Origin: Peptoclostridium sp965368085
Lineage (GTDB): Bacteria > Bacillota > Clostridia > Peptostreptococcales > Peptostreptococcaceae
Direction of reading: 5' to 3'
DNA length: 64,000 nucleotides
NCBI GenBank assembly: GCA_965368085.1
Contig: CBDULP010000001.1
Coordinates: 1-64,000 of the forward strand
Shown here: piece by piece, positions 32,907 through 42,573 of the stretch
How positions within the stretch are numbered: position 1 is the stretch's first letter
How the letters are laid out: each line of letters begins with the position of its first letter
Program-made: the position numbers and the translations under genes
Notes under the pieces: generated by a model
Seen by the model: the letters and a program-made list of their open reading frames with translations, nothing else
Told to the model about the DNA's origin: nothing
Databases searched by the model: none

Positions 32907-33392
32907 CTATATAAATTTTATACCCTTGCCTATTGACTTGATTTTCAAACCTCCATCAGAACAGTCGAATTCAATCGTTCTGCCATAATTTCCAAGTACA
33001 TCTTCTGAAATTATAGGTATTCTAAGTTCGGTTAATTTTTTTTTCACAGCATCAACATTCCTCTTCCCGATGTTTAGCGTAGAACCCTTCGATGAAATGT
33101 TAAACATCTGTGCACCGCCCGCTATTTTCGCAGTAAGCCTTGTTCTCATTGCTCCCATTTTCATTATGTTCTCAAGCATTTCGTCAAGAGCCGTATCTGC
33201 AAATTTAGCTTTGTTTGAATTATTTCTTATTTCTTTGCTCGATGGAAGCATTATATGGGCCATTCCTGCTATTTTTTTACTTCTGTCATACAACACTATC
33301 CCTACACAGGATCCGAGTCCAAGCGTTATTAATATATCTTCTCCTCGAGCAGTTTTATAATCAGCCATTCCAACCTTTATATAATCTCCCAT
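32907..33392 (-). CDS. cheD: Chemoreceptor glutamine deamidase CheD
   Basis: Deamidates receptor glutamines and binds CheC to raise its CheY-P phosphatase activity. It is 161 aa. Catalytic Cys in GLGSCVGI and His in GMAHIMLP are present. The start is ATG 33392, eight bases after GGGAGTG at the cheC end; a longer frame upstream lies inside cheC. It is immediately after cheC, so stoichiometric expression is likely. Confidence 0.95.
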   Translation of the reverse strand: MGDYIKVGMADYKTARGEDILITLGLGSCVGIVLYDRSKKIAGMAHIMLPSSKEIRNNSNKAKFADTALDEMLENIMKMGAMRTRLTAKIAGGAQMFNISSKGSTLNIGKRNVDAVKKKLTELRIPIISEDVLGNYGRTIEFDCSDGGLKIKSIGKGIKFI

Positions 33393-33396
33393 ATTC

Positions 33397-33999
33397 TCAC
33401 ACTCCCAGATTTTTAAACAGAAGTGCAAACGACTCAATGTCCGGCATGAAAAACAGTTTTCCAACTATTTCATTTAATCCTTCTAATATCTTATTTTCTA
33501 TGAGTATTATCTTATCACTCACTTCACTGTATTCAATAGCCGGCACACTTAGTATGGATGCCGCCATGTCAACACTTACAGACGGAACTGACATTTGTAT
33601 ATTTAAATTCGAAAGCTTTGATATGGAGTTTATATATGCACTTGACAGTATATTTCCTATCTCCTGCAGTGCTGAGAGCTCCATTTCAGTATAAAACTCA
33701 GATGCGCTCTTGCCTCCAAACAAAAACTCCATAAGGTGGTCAGTCGACTCCTTGTCAAATACAAGCATTATATTTCCGGATATATCACCCCAGAATCTTA
33801 CATACACCCCAACTATCAGTTTTTCTTCAGCTTCCACAGCCTCTACAATTTTTTCCGTCTCTATAACCTCTATAATTGGCACTTCCATATCAACTTTTTT
33901 ATTTATAAGTGTTGAAAGCGCCGTCAGTGCATTTCCTGCACCAATATTTCCAATTTCCTTTAGTATGTCAATGTAATAATTATTAATTTGAAAAGTCAT
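33397..33999 (-). CDS. cheC: CheY-P phosphatase CheC
   Basis: Dephosphorylates CheY-P and binds CheD in Gram-positive adaptation. It is 200 aa. Both phosphatase motifs are intact: ILKEIGNIGAGNA near the N-terminus and LQEIGNILSSAYINSI near the middle, each with E-x-x-N. I chose ATG 33999. AAAGGAG lies 24 nt upstream, with a GCCC-TTCA-GGGC hairpin between; a TTG directly abutting the site at 34023 is too close for normal use. Confidence 0.93.
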   Translation of the reverse strand: MTFQINNYYIDILKEIGNIGAGNALTALSTLINKKVDMEVPIIEVIETEKIVEAVEAEEKLIVGVYVRFWGDISGNIMLVFDKESTDHLMEFLFGGKSASEFYTEMELSALQEIGNILSSAYINSISKLSNLNIQMSVPSVSVDMAASILSVPAIEYSEVSDKIILIENKILEGLNEIVGKLFFMPDIESFALLFKNLGV

Positions 34000-34005
34000 A
34001 TGGAT

Positions 34006-34030
34006 GCCCTGAAGGGCTTTCAACTCCTTT
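34006..34030 (-). promoter_or_regulatory. Hairpin between ribosome-binding site and start of cheC
   Basis: On the minus strand AAAGGAG (34030-34024) is followed by GCCC-TTCA-GGGC (34017-34006) and then the ATG at 33999. Folding would shorten the 24-nt spacing to about 12, so the stem could tune cheC translation. Confidence 0.35.
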
Positions 34031-34036
34031 TTATGC

Positions 34037-34468
34037 TCAATTTACAACTCCAAGTATTTTATCCACCTCTACGAGTATTATTACCCTATCTTCGTCTTTT
34101 GCAATCCCTTTTACAAATCCGCTATCGAAATTTTCACTTACTACATTTGTATCTATATTTTCGTTCAGTATATCTTTGACTTCTGATGCTGAATCAACTA
34201 TAAAACCAACCATTATATCTTCAACCCTATTGATTATAATTCTTCTGTCACTTGAATTTTCTGGTTTATCGATATTAAACCTCTCTCTCAGATCTATAAC
34301 CGGCACAATCTCGCCTCTGAGGTTTATAACGCCCTTTATATACTTTTCAGTCTTGGGAACTCTTGTAATAGGCATTATCTTTTCTATCGTCTCAACATTT
34401 TCAATCCCTATACCATAAAATTCATTGTGCAGTTTAAATATTACATACTTATTTGTAACATTCTTCAA
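34037..34468 (-). CDS. cheW: Chemotaxis coupling protein CheW
   Basis: Connects receptors to CheA at the membrane arrays. It is 143 aa, a single CheW (SH3-like) domain. Typical segments are FKLHNEFYGIGIENVETI, ITRVPKTEKYIKGVINLRG and PVIDLRERF. The start is TTG 34468, eight bases after AAGGGTG. It lies between cheA and cheC. Confidence 0.96.
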   Translation of the reverse strand: MKNVTNKYVIFKLHNEFYGIGIENVETIEKIMPITRVPKTEKYIKGVINLRGEIVPVIDLRERFNIDKPENSSDRRIIINRVEDIMVGFIVDSASEVKDILNENIDTNVVSENFDSGFVKGIAKDEDRVIILVEVDKILGVVN

Positions 34469-34491
34469 CTATACCACACCCTTTTCAGTTA

Positions 34492-36633
34492 TTAAAATAG
34501 TGAATTAGTATCAATTATAAGCGCAACACTTCCATTTCCAAGTATTGTAGCGCCTGCAACGAAGTTAATGCCCTTTAGGTATTTTCCTAATGATTTTATT
34601 ACTATCTCCTGTTGTCCAAGAAGTTCATCAACTACTATTCCAAGATCCTTATCGCCTTTTTTAACTACTATCACATTTATATCACTTGAATTCAAATCTC
34701 TTTTTTCTACATCCAAAACTTGTCCAAGATCTACAAGTGGAAGCGTTTTTCCTCTGTAAAGAACTATGTCCCTTCCTTCAACTACTCTTATTTGATCTCT
34801 TTCAATATTTGTGATTTCTTTTATGTTGTTAAGAGGTATAGCATATTTTTCCTCTCCCACAATTACAAGCAGCGCTTGTATTATTGCCAGTGTAAGCGGA
34901 AGCCTTATTATAAACTTGCTGCCTACATTCTTTTCTGTTTCTATTTCAACTACGCCTCCAAGAGACTCTATTTTAGTCTTTACTACATCAAGCCCTACGC
35001 CTCTTCCAGAAACATCCGATATCTTGTCTGCCGTACTAAAACCCGGCATAAATATCAAGTTTGCCATTTCCTTTTCATCCATGAGTTCCGCTTTTTCCGA
35101 TGTTATAAGCTCTTTTTTGAGTGCTTTGTTTTTTATCTTATCTGTGTCAAGTCCTGAGCCGTCATCTACGACTTCTATAACAACATTATTTCCATCCGGA
35201 TATGCCAGCAGCTTTACAGTTCCCATTTCATTTTTGTTAAGGCTTGCCCTTATTTCCGGAGTCTCTATTCCATGGTCTATAGAGTTTCTAAGAAGATGTA
35301 TTAGAGGGTCTCCAATCTCATCTATAACTGTTCTGTCGACCTCGGTTTCCTCACCCGACATGACAAGATGCACTTCCTTGTTTAGGTTTTTTGAAAGGTC
35401 TCTTATCATTCTTGGGAATCTGTTAAATACCCTTTCTATAGGCACCATACGAACCTTCATAACTGCATCATGCAGATTAGTAGTTATAGTCTCCAAATAT
35501 TCTATAGCTTCGTTTGCATTTTGATGTTTTGATCCAATTTGTATGTCTTCCAGCCTAGTTTTTACTATTATAAGCTCACTTACAAGGTTCATAAGATTAT
35601 CCAGTCTGTTTATATCAACTCTTACGGTTTTACCAACTTTCCCTTTTCTTTGTGTAGATTGTTCTTCTGTTTCTGCATTTTTGCCGCCAGCTACTTTCTT
35701 GCTTTCTTTTTTAATCTGAGCCACTTTGGCCTCTTCCTGTTTTTGTGTCTCTTTTTTAACTTCGATCACCGGAGATGGCACGATTGGAAGTTCAATAGCT
35801 TTAACTTCCCTTTTGAATTCTCCCCTTATGTCTTCTTGCTCTACTGCCTCTACAGTTTGTTCCTTTGCATACTCATTTAGTTTCGCATGTTCGTCTGCAC
35901 TGTATTCATTTATATGTACATCTCTTATCTCAGATATATTTAAGAGCTTGTCCTTTATTTCATTCGCATCCATATCTGTTATAGCAACAACTTCAAATTC
36001 AAGTTCAAAGTTTTCATCTTCTATCTCTTCAGTAGGAGGGTTCGAGTATATTATTTCGCCATTTTCCTCTATTGCCTTGAATACCAGAAAGGCTCTTGCC
36101 GCTTTTAGCATGCATTTTTCATCCAAAAATACACGTATGTCATAGCTTTTCAGGTTATTCTCCTTCGCCGCCATTATAACGCTATCTATATACACTTTGT
36201 CTTCGCCTTCTATTTTAACAGCCTTTGCCTGTTTCTTCCCGGATTTTTGCGGGTTCCCTATATCCTTGAGTCTCTCTATAAGGTCATCTACATCTTGCTC
36301 CCCTTCGCTTCCGGAGGCTTCAATGTTTTTAATAAAAGAATCCAGCTTGTCAAGCACATCGAACAATGTGTCTACTATGTTTGTATCTATATCCATTTTC
36401 CCACTTCTTATTTCATCCAACACATTTTCCATTTTGTGAGTAAGTTCTGCAAGTTTTTCAAAACCCATGGTAGCCGACATACCCTTTAATGTGTGTGCAA
36501 TCCTGAATATTTCGTTCACAATTTCTTTGTTCGAAGGACTATTTTCAAGTTCAAGCAAATTTGAATTTAGATTCTCCATATGTTCTTTTGACTCATCTAA
36601 AAAAATATCAATATACTGGTCTAATTCAAACAA
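34492..36633 (-). CDS. cheA: Chemotaxis histidine kinase CheA
   Basis: Receptor-coupled kinase that phosphorylates CheY and CheB. It is 713 aa. P1 has phospho-acceptor H47 in RIAHTLKGMSATMGF; a P2-like region lies at about 150-260. After a charged linker come P3 dimerisation (about 330-390), P4 ATPase (HLLRNSIDHGIE, DDGSGL, GRGVGLDVV) and the P5 CheW-like domain (about 575-713). The start is TTG 36633, six bases after GGGGGTG. It is four nt after cheB. Confidence 0.97.
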   Translation of the reverse strand: MFELDQYIDIFLDESKEHMENLNSNLLELENSPSNKEIVNEIFRIAHTLKGMSATMGFEKLAELTHKMENVLDEIRSGKMDIDTNIVDTLFDVLDKLDSFIKNIEASGSEGEQDVDDLIERLKDIGNPQKSGKKQAKAVKIEGEDKVYIDSVIMAAKENNLKSYDIRVFLDEKCMLKAARAFLVFKAIEENGEIIYSNPPTEEIEDENFELEFEVVAITDMDANEIKDKLLNISEIRDVHINEYSADEHAKLNEYAKEQTVEAVEQEDIRGEFKREVKAIELPIVPSPVIEVKKETQKQEEAKVAQIKKESKKVAGGKNAETEEQSTQRKGKVGKTVRVDINRLDNLMNLVSELIIVKTRLEDIQIGSKHQNANEAIEYLETITTNLHDAVMKVRMVPIERVFNRFPRMIRDLSKNLNKEVHLVMSGEETEVDRTVIDEIGDPLIHLLRNSIDHGIETPEIRASLNKNEMGTVKLLAYPDGNNVVIEVVDDGSGLDTDKIKNKALKKELITSEKAELMDEKEMANLIFMPGFSTADKISDVSGRGVGLDVVKTKIESLGGVVEIETEKNVGSKFIIRLPLTLAIIQALLVIVGEEKYAIPLNNIKEITNIERDQIRVVEGRDIVLYRGKTLPLVDLGQVLDVEKRDLNSSDINVIVVKKGDKDLGIVVDELLGQQEIVIKSLGKYLKGINFVAGATILGNGSVALIIDTNSLF

Positions 36634-36636
36634 ATT

Positions 36637-37719
36637 CTACACCCCCACTAGCTTATTGATTTCATTTGCTATTTGATTCACATGCAAAATTTTATCTACA
36701 GCACCCAAATTTATTGCTGACTTTGGCATTCCAAATACCACGCAGCTATCCTCATCCTCAGCTATAGAAAATACATCTACAGAATTTGACTTTTTAAGCG
36801 TATCCATGCCCTTTGCCCCATCGTGACCCATCCCCGTCATTATTACCGGGATTATTTTTTTACATTTGATATTGGTTAATGAGTAAAACATTGCATCCAC
36901 AGACGGCTTATGACCTGATACTGTAGGTCCATCATCAAGTAATATCTTGATGTTTATTCCATCTTTTTCAAATTTTATATGCCTGTCTCCAGGCGCTATA
37001 TATGCAACTCCATTTTCCAATACATCTCCATGTGCCGCCTCTTTAACCTTTACCCTTGATATGTTGTTTATTCTCTCAGCCAAAGATTTTGTAAACCCGG
37101 GCGGCATATGCTGCACTACTACTATAGATGCATTTATATCTTCCTCTATATTAGATATCACATTTTGAAGCGCCTTTGGTCCCCCTGTGGATGTCCCTAT
37201 TGCAATTATATTTTCCACTTTGCCTACTCTTTGCCTCTTCGCAGGTTTCCTAACTTTTGAAGCAGGCAAACTCACTTTGACGTCTGCTTTTCCCACAGCA
37301 GCCTTTCTTCTCTTCACATTTACACTCGCAGCTACTTTAACCTTTTGAACTATATCGGCTTTAATTTGGTCCTGGTCTATTTTGAATATATTCGAAGGCT
37401 TTGTGATAAAGTCCACCGCACCTATTTCAAGTGCTTGTATTGTAAGATCCGCTCCTTGCTTTGTCAATCCGCTGAGCATGACAACCGGCGTGGGCTTTAC
37501 TTTCATTATTTCACTCAATGTGGTGATCCCATCCATTATAGGCATTTCAACATCCAGGGTTACAACATCAATCTCATTTTTTAAAATCTTTTCGATTGCT
37601 TCCTTTCCATTTCGGGCTTTATCCACTATTTCAATTTCAGAGTCCATACCCAAAATGTCAGATACTATTTTTCTTATAAAAGCCGAATCGTCAACTATTA
37701 AAACTCTGACTTTTTTCAT
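36637..37719 (-). CDS. cheB: Protein-glutamate methylesterase CheB
   Basis: Response-regulator methylesterase/deamidase of receptors. It is 360 aa. The N-terminal receiver has the acidic pair D10-D11 and phospho-acceptor D56 in VTLDVEMP. The C-terminal esterase has the catalytic triad: Ser in AIGTSTGGP, His in VVQHMPPGF and Asp in TGMGHDGAKG. Its ATG follows the pilZ stop with no gap (TAA-ATG), so translation is probably coupled to that gene. Confidence 0.97.
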   Translation of the reverse strand: MKKVRVLIVDDSAFIRKIVSDILGMDSEIEIVDKARNGKEAIEKILKNEIDVVTLDVEMPIMDGITTLSEIMKVKPTPVVMLSGLTKQGADLTIQALEIGAVDFITKPSNIFKIDQDQIKADIVQKVKVAASVNVKRRKAAVGKADVKVSLPASKVRKPAKRQRVGKVENIIAIGTSTGGPKALQNVISNIEEDINASIVVVQHMPPGFTKSLAERINNISRVKVKEAAHGDVLENGVAYIAPGDRHIKFEKDGINIKILLDDGPTVSGHKPSVDAMFYSLTNIKCKKIIPVIMTGMGHDGAKGMDTLKKSNSVDVFSIAEDEDSCVVFGMPKSAINLGAVDKILHVNQIANEINKLVGV

Positions 37720-38373
37720 TTATATCAATCCTTTTTGTCTCAATATTCTCTGATGCTTGAAAATGTATTTTATGATGTTATTTCTGTCACCCTCATTTAT
37801 CTTTGTGAATTGAACAGCCACTTCATAGTCATTCATGCCATCCCCAACAGGAGTACGCCTTAGTACGACACACTTTATCTGGTGACTATTTCCCTCTATT
37901 TCAACATTCACATATATCTCTTCATCATCTTCGATCCTGTGAGGCAATGTGAATCTCATGCCACCTCCGCTTATATCTTTTGTGTTTCCGGATGAAATTA
38001 TATTCTTGTTTTCATCAAGCACTTGAATAGGCAAAAGCATGTTGAGGCGGAAATAATCCCTTCTTTGTATTTTTTGAGTCTTTGCCATCTGCTTTATTCT
38101 AAGGTGAAGGACAGGCTCTCTCGCCCGGTCCACAACTTCCGCTTTAAAGCAATATACGCCTTTTCCATCCAGTGAATAATACACATATATTTCATTTCCT
38201 ATTGAGAGAGGTATCATTTTTCCCTTTTCCATGGGAATCGAAATATAGTATTCATCTGATGATTTATTTGAAATTTCAAGAAGCTGACTCTTGAGCAGTT
38301 TTGCACTTTCCTGTGTTTGCTCTATTTCTATATCTAGCTTATCTCCAATTGAAAAATAGTTCTCATACTGCAT
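37720..38373 (-). CDS. PilZ-domain flagellar brake-type protein (YcgR/DgrA-like)
   Basis: It is 217 aa. The N-terminal YcgR-type domain (about 1-100) is followed by a C-terminal PilZ domain with the c-di-GMP-binding RRDYFR motif (about 103-108) and DISGGG (about 132-137). Homologues (YcgR; B. subtilis DgrA/YpfA) bind c-di-GMP and slow the motor through MotA or FliG. Its position between flhG and cheB, with zero spacing to cheB, suggests coordinated control of motility by c-di-GMP. GGAGG lies 12 bases before the ATG, in the end of flhG. Confidence 0.9.
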   Translation of the reverse strand: MQYENYFSIGDKLDIEIEQTQESAKLLKSQLLEISNKSSDEYYISIPMEKGKMIPLSIGNEIYVYYSLDGKGVYCFKAEVVDRAREPVLHLRIKQMAKTQKIQRRDYFRLNMLLPIQVLDENKNIISSGNTKDISGGGMRFTLPHRIEDDEEIYVNVEIEGNSHQIKCVVLRRTPVGDGMNDYEVAVQFTKINEGDRNNIIKYIFKHQRILRQKGLI

Positions 38374-38382
38374 GTGGAAATA

Positions 38383-39297
38383 TTACCTCCTTCCGGTTCT
38401 TAAGAAAAAATTCGAAAGTCTCTTAGCAAAACCTTCTTTTTCTTTTTGATTTTGAATTCCAGCTATTTTCAAAGAAATGTCATCTATGTTTTTGCTAGCT
38501 TCACATGTAGAATATTTCATGTAAAAAGGTTCTTGCTGCTTTACAGCTTTTCTAATATTTTTGTCACTTGAAATGTATCCAAGATACTTTATCTCCAAAT
38601 TTAAAAATCTTTTAGCCACAGCTTCAAGTTTTTTAAATGTAAAATCCGCTTCTTTCAAATCATCCACATTATTGACCACTACGCTAAGGTCCTTTGACGA
38701 TTCCTTGCTCAATACCTTTATAAGTGCATATGCATCAGCAATAGCCGTTGGTTCAGGAAGAGTTACAATTATAACCTCATTTGCCGCTATCGCAAATGAT
38801 ATTACGGAATTTGACAAACCAGCTCCAGTGTCTATCAATATATAGTCAAAATCTTTTTCCAATATTGATATGGCATTTAATATCCTGTTTATCTTATATA
38901 TAGGCAGATTCGCAGATTCACTTATTCCCGCACCTCCCGAAATTATATTTATCCCAAGAGGTCCTTCAACCATTATATCTGATAATCTAACCTGCGTGTC
39001 TTCTATTATATCCATAAAAGTGTATTTCGGAGTTATTCCTAGGAGCACTTCTATATTTGCAAGTCCCAGATCCGCATCAATTATGAGTGTTTTAAAGCCT
39101 TTTTTACTCAATGCTATTGCCGTATTTAGTGTGAAATTGGTCTTTCCCACGCCACCTTTTCCACTGCTTATGCATATAACCCTGCTGCTTTTTTTCCTCG
39201 CCCCTTTAGGTTTTAGAGTGTCATTATTTTTTCTTTGGGGATTTGCATATTCACTTTTTTTAATTATTGCACTTCTCAATTTGGAAGCCTGATCCAT
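38383..39297 (-). CDS. flhG: Flagellar number regulator FlhG (MinD-like ATPase)
   Basis: Limits flagellar number and activates FlhF GTPase. It is 304 aa. It starts with the DQAxxLR motif (MDQASKLR), known to stimulate FlhF. Walker A is the deviant KGGVGKT, and the MinD switch residues are in IDADLGLANIE and DTGAGLS. The C-terminus KRLSNFFL can form an amphipathic membrane helix. It is three nt after flhF. Confidence 0.96.
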   Translation of the reverse strand: MDQASKLRSAIIKKSEYANPQRKNNDTLKPKGARKKSSRVICISSGKGGVGKTNFTLNTAIALSKKGFKTLIIDADLGLANIEVLLGITPKYTFMDIIEDTQVRLSDIMVEGPLGINIISGGAGISESANLPIYKINRILNAISILEKDFDYILIDTGAGLSNSVISFAIAANEVIIVTLPEPTAIADAYALIKVLSKESSKDLSVVVNNVDDLKEADFTFKKLEAVAKRFLNLEIKYLGYISSDKNIRKAVKQQEPFYMKYSTCEASKNIDDISLKIAGIQNQKEKEGFAKRLSNFFLRTGRR

Positions 39298-39299
39298 AA

Positions 39300-40520
39300 C
39301 TAATTACCCCTCAATACTTCTTCTAAAAATTGATCTACCTCAAACTTTTCTATATCATCTGGAACACTTTGCCCAAAAGTAGTATACGCTATAGGTTTCT
39401 TTAGTCTGTGAATGATTTCCAGAATCGACAAAGGCCTACTTGTTTCATCAAGCTTAGTAACTATTATTTTAAATTTTTCAGTAAATCCAAATTCATTCAC
39501 AATATTTTCTATGTCCGCAATATTGACATTTGCACTCACCACCAGAAAAACTTCTTTATTTTGAAACTCGCCCAAAAGTCTTTCAAGCTCTTTCATGTGC
39601 ATTTTGTTTTTATGGCTTCTCCCCGCCGTATCTACAAATATTGCATCCTCTTCGCATATACTTTCAATGCTGTCCTTTAAGGACTGTGCACTGTAAGCCA
39701 CATGCATAGGCATATTAAGTATTTCAGAATACACCTTCAGTTGTTCCGCCGCTGCCACCCTGTATGTATCCAGTGTCAAGAATCCTATCGTCTTTCCGCA
39801 GTTAAGCACATAATCCGAAGCTATCTTGGCAAGTGTAGTAGTCTTTCCTACGCCTGTCGGACCTATAAATATATTGAACTTACTTTGAATTCCTGATGGA
39901 TCACATTGAATTTCTGAAAGTTCTTCCACAACAAATTCTTTGAATTCCTTTTGAAAGTCGCCCTCATTTTTTATAACACCATCATTTTTTTCAATAAAAC
40001 TTCTAATCAGACATTCAGGCATCCCTTTTTCTTTTAGCTTTTTTATATATGGATTTTGAAGAATGTCGCTTCTTTGCTCAGATAATTCGCCCACTGTTTC
40101 AATTTTTACAGGCAAGCCATTTTCTATACTGCTTTTTATCTCGCTCATCATTTCCTTAATACCGCTCATTTCAGATTTCAAACTGCTGTAATCGCTTTTC
40201 GCCGGATTTTCCAATTCGATTTTTGGCGGAAATATGACTGTAGGTTTGTCTGTGAACACCTTTTCTTCAGCTGCAAAATCCAAGAATTCAAAACTTTTCT
40301 TCTCGCTGGTCTTTTTTTCTATAGCGTTTTTTTTAACCATTTTGTTCTCATTGTTGTCAAGCGCCGCCAACACTTCTACTTTTTCTTTTCTCCAAAAACT
40401 AAGTATTTTGTTTCTTTTAACTTTCTTAGTATGGAGTATTATAGCTTCTTCTCCAAGTTCACTTCTAACCATATTCATTGCATCCATTACATTATCCGCT
40501 AAAAATTTTTTAATAAACAT
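39300..40520 (-). CDS. flhF: Flagellar SRP-like GTPase FlhF
   Basis: SRP-family GTPase that sets flagellar position. It is 406 aa. A basic/charged N-terminal B domain (about 1-130) precedes an N-G module: G1 GPTGVGKTTT (about 220), DTYRVAA, DTAGRSH and TKLDE. The start ATG is four nt after flhA, with only a weak GGTGA upstream, so translation probably depends on flhA. The partner FlhG follows directly. Confidence 0.96.
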   Translation of the reverse strand: MFIKKFLADNVMDAMNMVRSELGEEAIILHTKKVKRNKILSFWRKEKVEVLAALDNNENKMVKKNAIEKKTSEKKSFEFLDFAAEEKVFTDKPTVIFPPKIELENPAKSDYSSLKSEMSGIKEMMSEIKSSIENGLPVKIETVGELSEQRSDILQNPYIKKLKEKGMPECLIRSFIEKNDGVIKNEGDFQKEFKEFVVEELSEIQCDPSGIQSKFNIFIGPTGVGKTTTLAKIASDYVLNCGKTIGFLTLDTYRVAAAEQLKVYSEILNMPMHVAYSAQSLKDSIESICEEDAIFVDTAGRSHKNKMHMKELERLLGEFQNKEVFLVVSANVNIADIENIVNEFGFTEKFKIIVTKLDETSRPLSILEIIHRLKKPIAYTTFGQSVPDDIEKFEVDQFLEEVLRGN

Positions 40521-40523
40521 ATT

Positions 40524-42560
40524 TTATATATTCACCATCCCTATGGACTGAATTTTAACCTTAGGGTCTATTTCATTATAAGAAAGAACACTTATATCTG
40601 AACTTATCTGTTCTACAAATCGCTTTACATAAAATCTAACTATCGGAGCCGTTAATATAACAGGGTTTTCTCCAATCGAAAGCACTTTTTCAACTTCTTG
40701 GCTTAATTTTGATACAAACACATTGGAAACTTCAGGATCGAGCGCTAAATATGTTCCCGTTTCTGTGTTTTGAAGAGAGTCCATTATTATCTTTTCGAGC
40801 TTCTGGCTTATCGTAACAGCCCTTAAAGTACTTTGACCTGATACAAATTGTTGAGTTATCGCTCTATATAGGGCTTGCCTTACATATTCCGTAAGCATGT
40901 CAGAATCCTTTGTCATACTTCCATAGTCAGCAAGTGTCTCGAATATAGTTACCAAATCCCTTATAGATACACCTTCCCTCAAAAGATTTGCCAGCACCTT
41001 TTGTATCTCTCCTATTGTCAGTATATGAGGTGTTAGTTCTTCAACAAGTGCAGGATAGTTCTCTTTAAGAGTCTCTATAAGTACCTTTGTCTCCTGTCTT
41101 CCAAGCAGTTCATGCGAGTGTCTTTTAATTACTTCCGTAAGATGGGTTGATATGATCGAAGGAGGATCCACTACCGTATACCCCAGTATCTCAGCACGTT
41201 CTCTTTCTCTATCATCTATCCACTTGGCTTTCAGTCCAAATGCAGGCTCTACAGTATCTATACCTTTAATTTCGCCTTCTGCACCTCCAGGGTTCATTGC
41301 AAGATAGTGATCAAACAGTATTTCTCCTCTTGCAACTTCAACGCCTTTTATCTTAACTATATACTCATTTGCCTCAAGCTGTATGTTGTCCCTGAGTCTT
41401 ATCATCGGAACCACTATTCCCTGCTCCAACGCACACTGCCTTCTTATCATTACCAGCCTGTCAAAAAGGTCTCCTCCCTGCGCCTTGTCCGCCAGAGGGA
41501 TTATCCCATACCCAAATTCCAACTCTATAGGATCCACCTGAAGAAGTGGTATTACATTTTCAGGTTTTCTTATTTCTTCTACTTCTGATTCCACTTCCTC
41601 TTTTGGGACGTTTTCTTCGACTAAAAGTTTTTCCTCTTTCTGTCTTATTCCCATGCCTATCATTAAAAACATCACCGAAAGTATAAAGTACGGCATAAAT
41701 GGAAGCTTCGTAAGAGACATCAAAAATAATACTCCAGATAATGTGAACATCACCTTAGGATCTTTTATCATCTGACTAATTACATCTTTTCCTAAATCCG
41801 AATCAGATGCCGCTCTTGTAACCACTATACCTGTCGCCGTAGATATTAGTAGTGCCGGAATCTGTGACAAAAGACCGTCTCCAACGGTAAGGAGAGTATA
41901 CTTTGACATTGCCTCAACAAATGAAAGCTTTTGAACCACCATTCCCATTACAAACCCGGCACTCAGATTGATAAATGCTATTATAATACTCGCAACAGCA
42001 TCTCCTTTTACAAATTTTGATGCTCCATCCATAGCTCCATAAAAGTCAGCTTCCAGCTGTATCTTTTTACGCCTTTCCCTAGCCTGCATTTCATCTATAA
42101 GCCCAGAGTTAAGGTCGGCATCTATTGCCATTTGCTTACCAGGCATTGCATCCAGGGTGAATCTTGCTCCAACTTCGGAAACCCTTTCTGCTCCTTTTGT
42201 TATAACCATGAATTGTATAACCACAATTATCGCAAATACTATGAATCCAATAAACGGATTGCCTTGCATTACAAAACTTCCAAACGCCTCGATAACATCA
42301 CCAGCATATCCAGAAGACAGTATATACCTTGTCGTTGATATATTAAGTGCAAGCCTGAACATTGTCGTTATAAGAAGTACTGAAGGAAATATTGAAAATT
42401 CAAGGGCTTCCTTGTTGTACATTGCAATCAGCAAAATAAGCATTGCTACAGATATATTAAAACTAAGTAGTATATCCAGAAACATCATTGGCACAGGTAT
42501 TATTATCATAAGAACTATGCCTATTACTCCTAAAGGTACCATAAAATCAGAAGACTTCAT
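40524..42560 (-). CDS. flhA: Flagellar export gate protein FlhA
   Basis: Forms the nonameric gate of the flagellar type III secretion system. It is 678 aa. About eight membrane segments (1-310) include the FHIPEP-family FRLALNISTTR segment and DAMPGKQMAIDADLNSG; the cytoplasmic domain (about 345-678) docks chaperones and export substrates. It lies 14 nt after flhB. Confidence 0.97.
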   Translation of the reverse strand: MKSSDFMVPLGVIGIVLMIIIPVPMMFLDILLSFNISVAMLILLIAMYNKEALEFSIFPSVLLITTMFRLALNISTTRYILSSGYAGDVIEAFGSFVMQGNPFIGFIVFAIIVVIQFMVITKGAERVSEVGARFTLDAMPGKQMAIDADLNSGLIDEMQARERRKKIQLEADFYGAMDGASKFVKGDAVASIIIAFINLSAGFVMGMVVQKLSFVEAMSKYTLLTVGDGLLSQIPALLISTATGIVVTRAASDSDLGKDVISQMIKDPKVMFTLSGVLFLMSLTKLPFMPYFILSVMFLMIGMGIRQKEEKLLVEENVPKEEVESEVEEIRKPENVIPLLQVDPIELEFGYGIIPLADKAQGGDLFDRLVMIRRQCALEQGIVVPMIRLRDNIQLEANEYIVKIKGVEVARGEILFDHYLAMNPGGAEGEIKGIDTVEPAFGLKAKWIDDRERERAEILGYTVVDPPSIISTHLTEVIKRHSHELLGRQETKVLIETLKENYPALVEELTPHILTIGEIQKVLANLLREGVSIRDLVTIFETLADYGSMTKDSDMLTEYVRQALYRAITQQFVSGQSTLRAVTISQKLEKIIMDSLQNTETGTYLALDPEVSNVFVSKLSQEVEKVLSIGENPVILTAPIVRFYVKRFVEQISSDISVLSYNEIDPKVKIQSIGMVNI

Positions 42561-42573
42561 TCTATCTCTCCAA

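Noticed and set aside
33393..33464. N-terminal extension of CheD by 24 codons
   Set aside because: It lies within cheC; the ATG at 33392 has a suitable ribosome-binding site and matches the family N-terminus.
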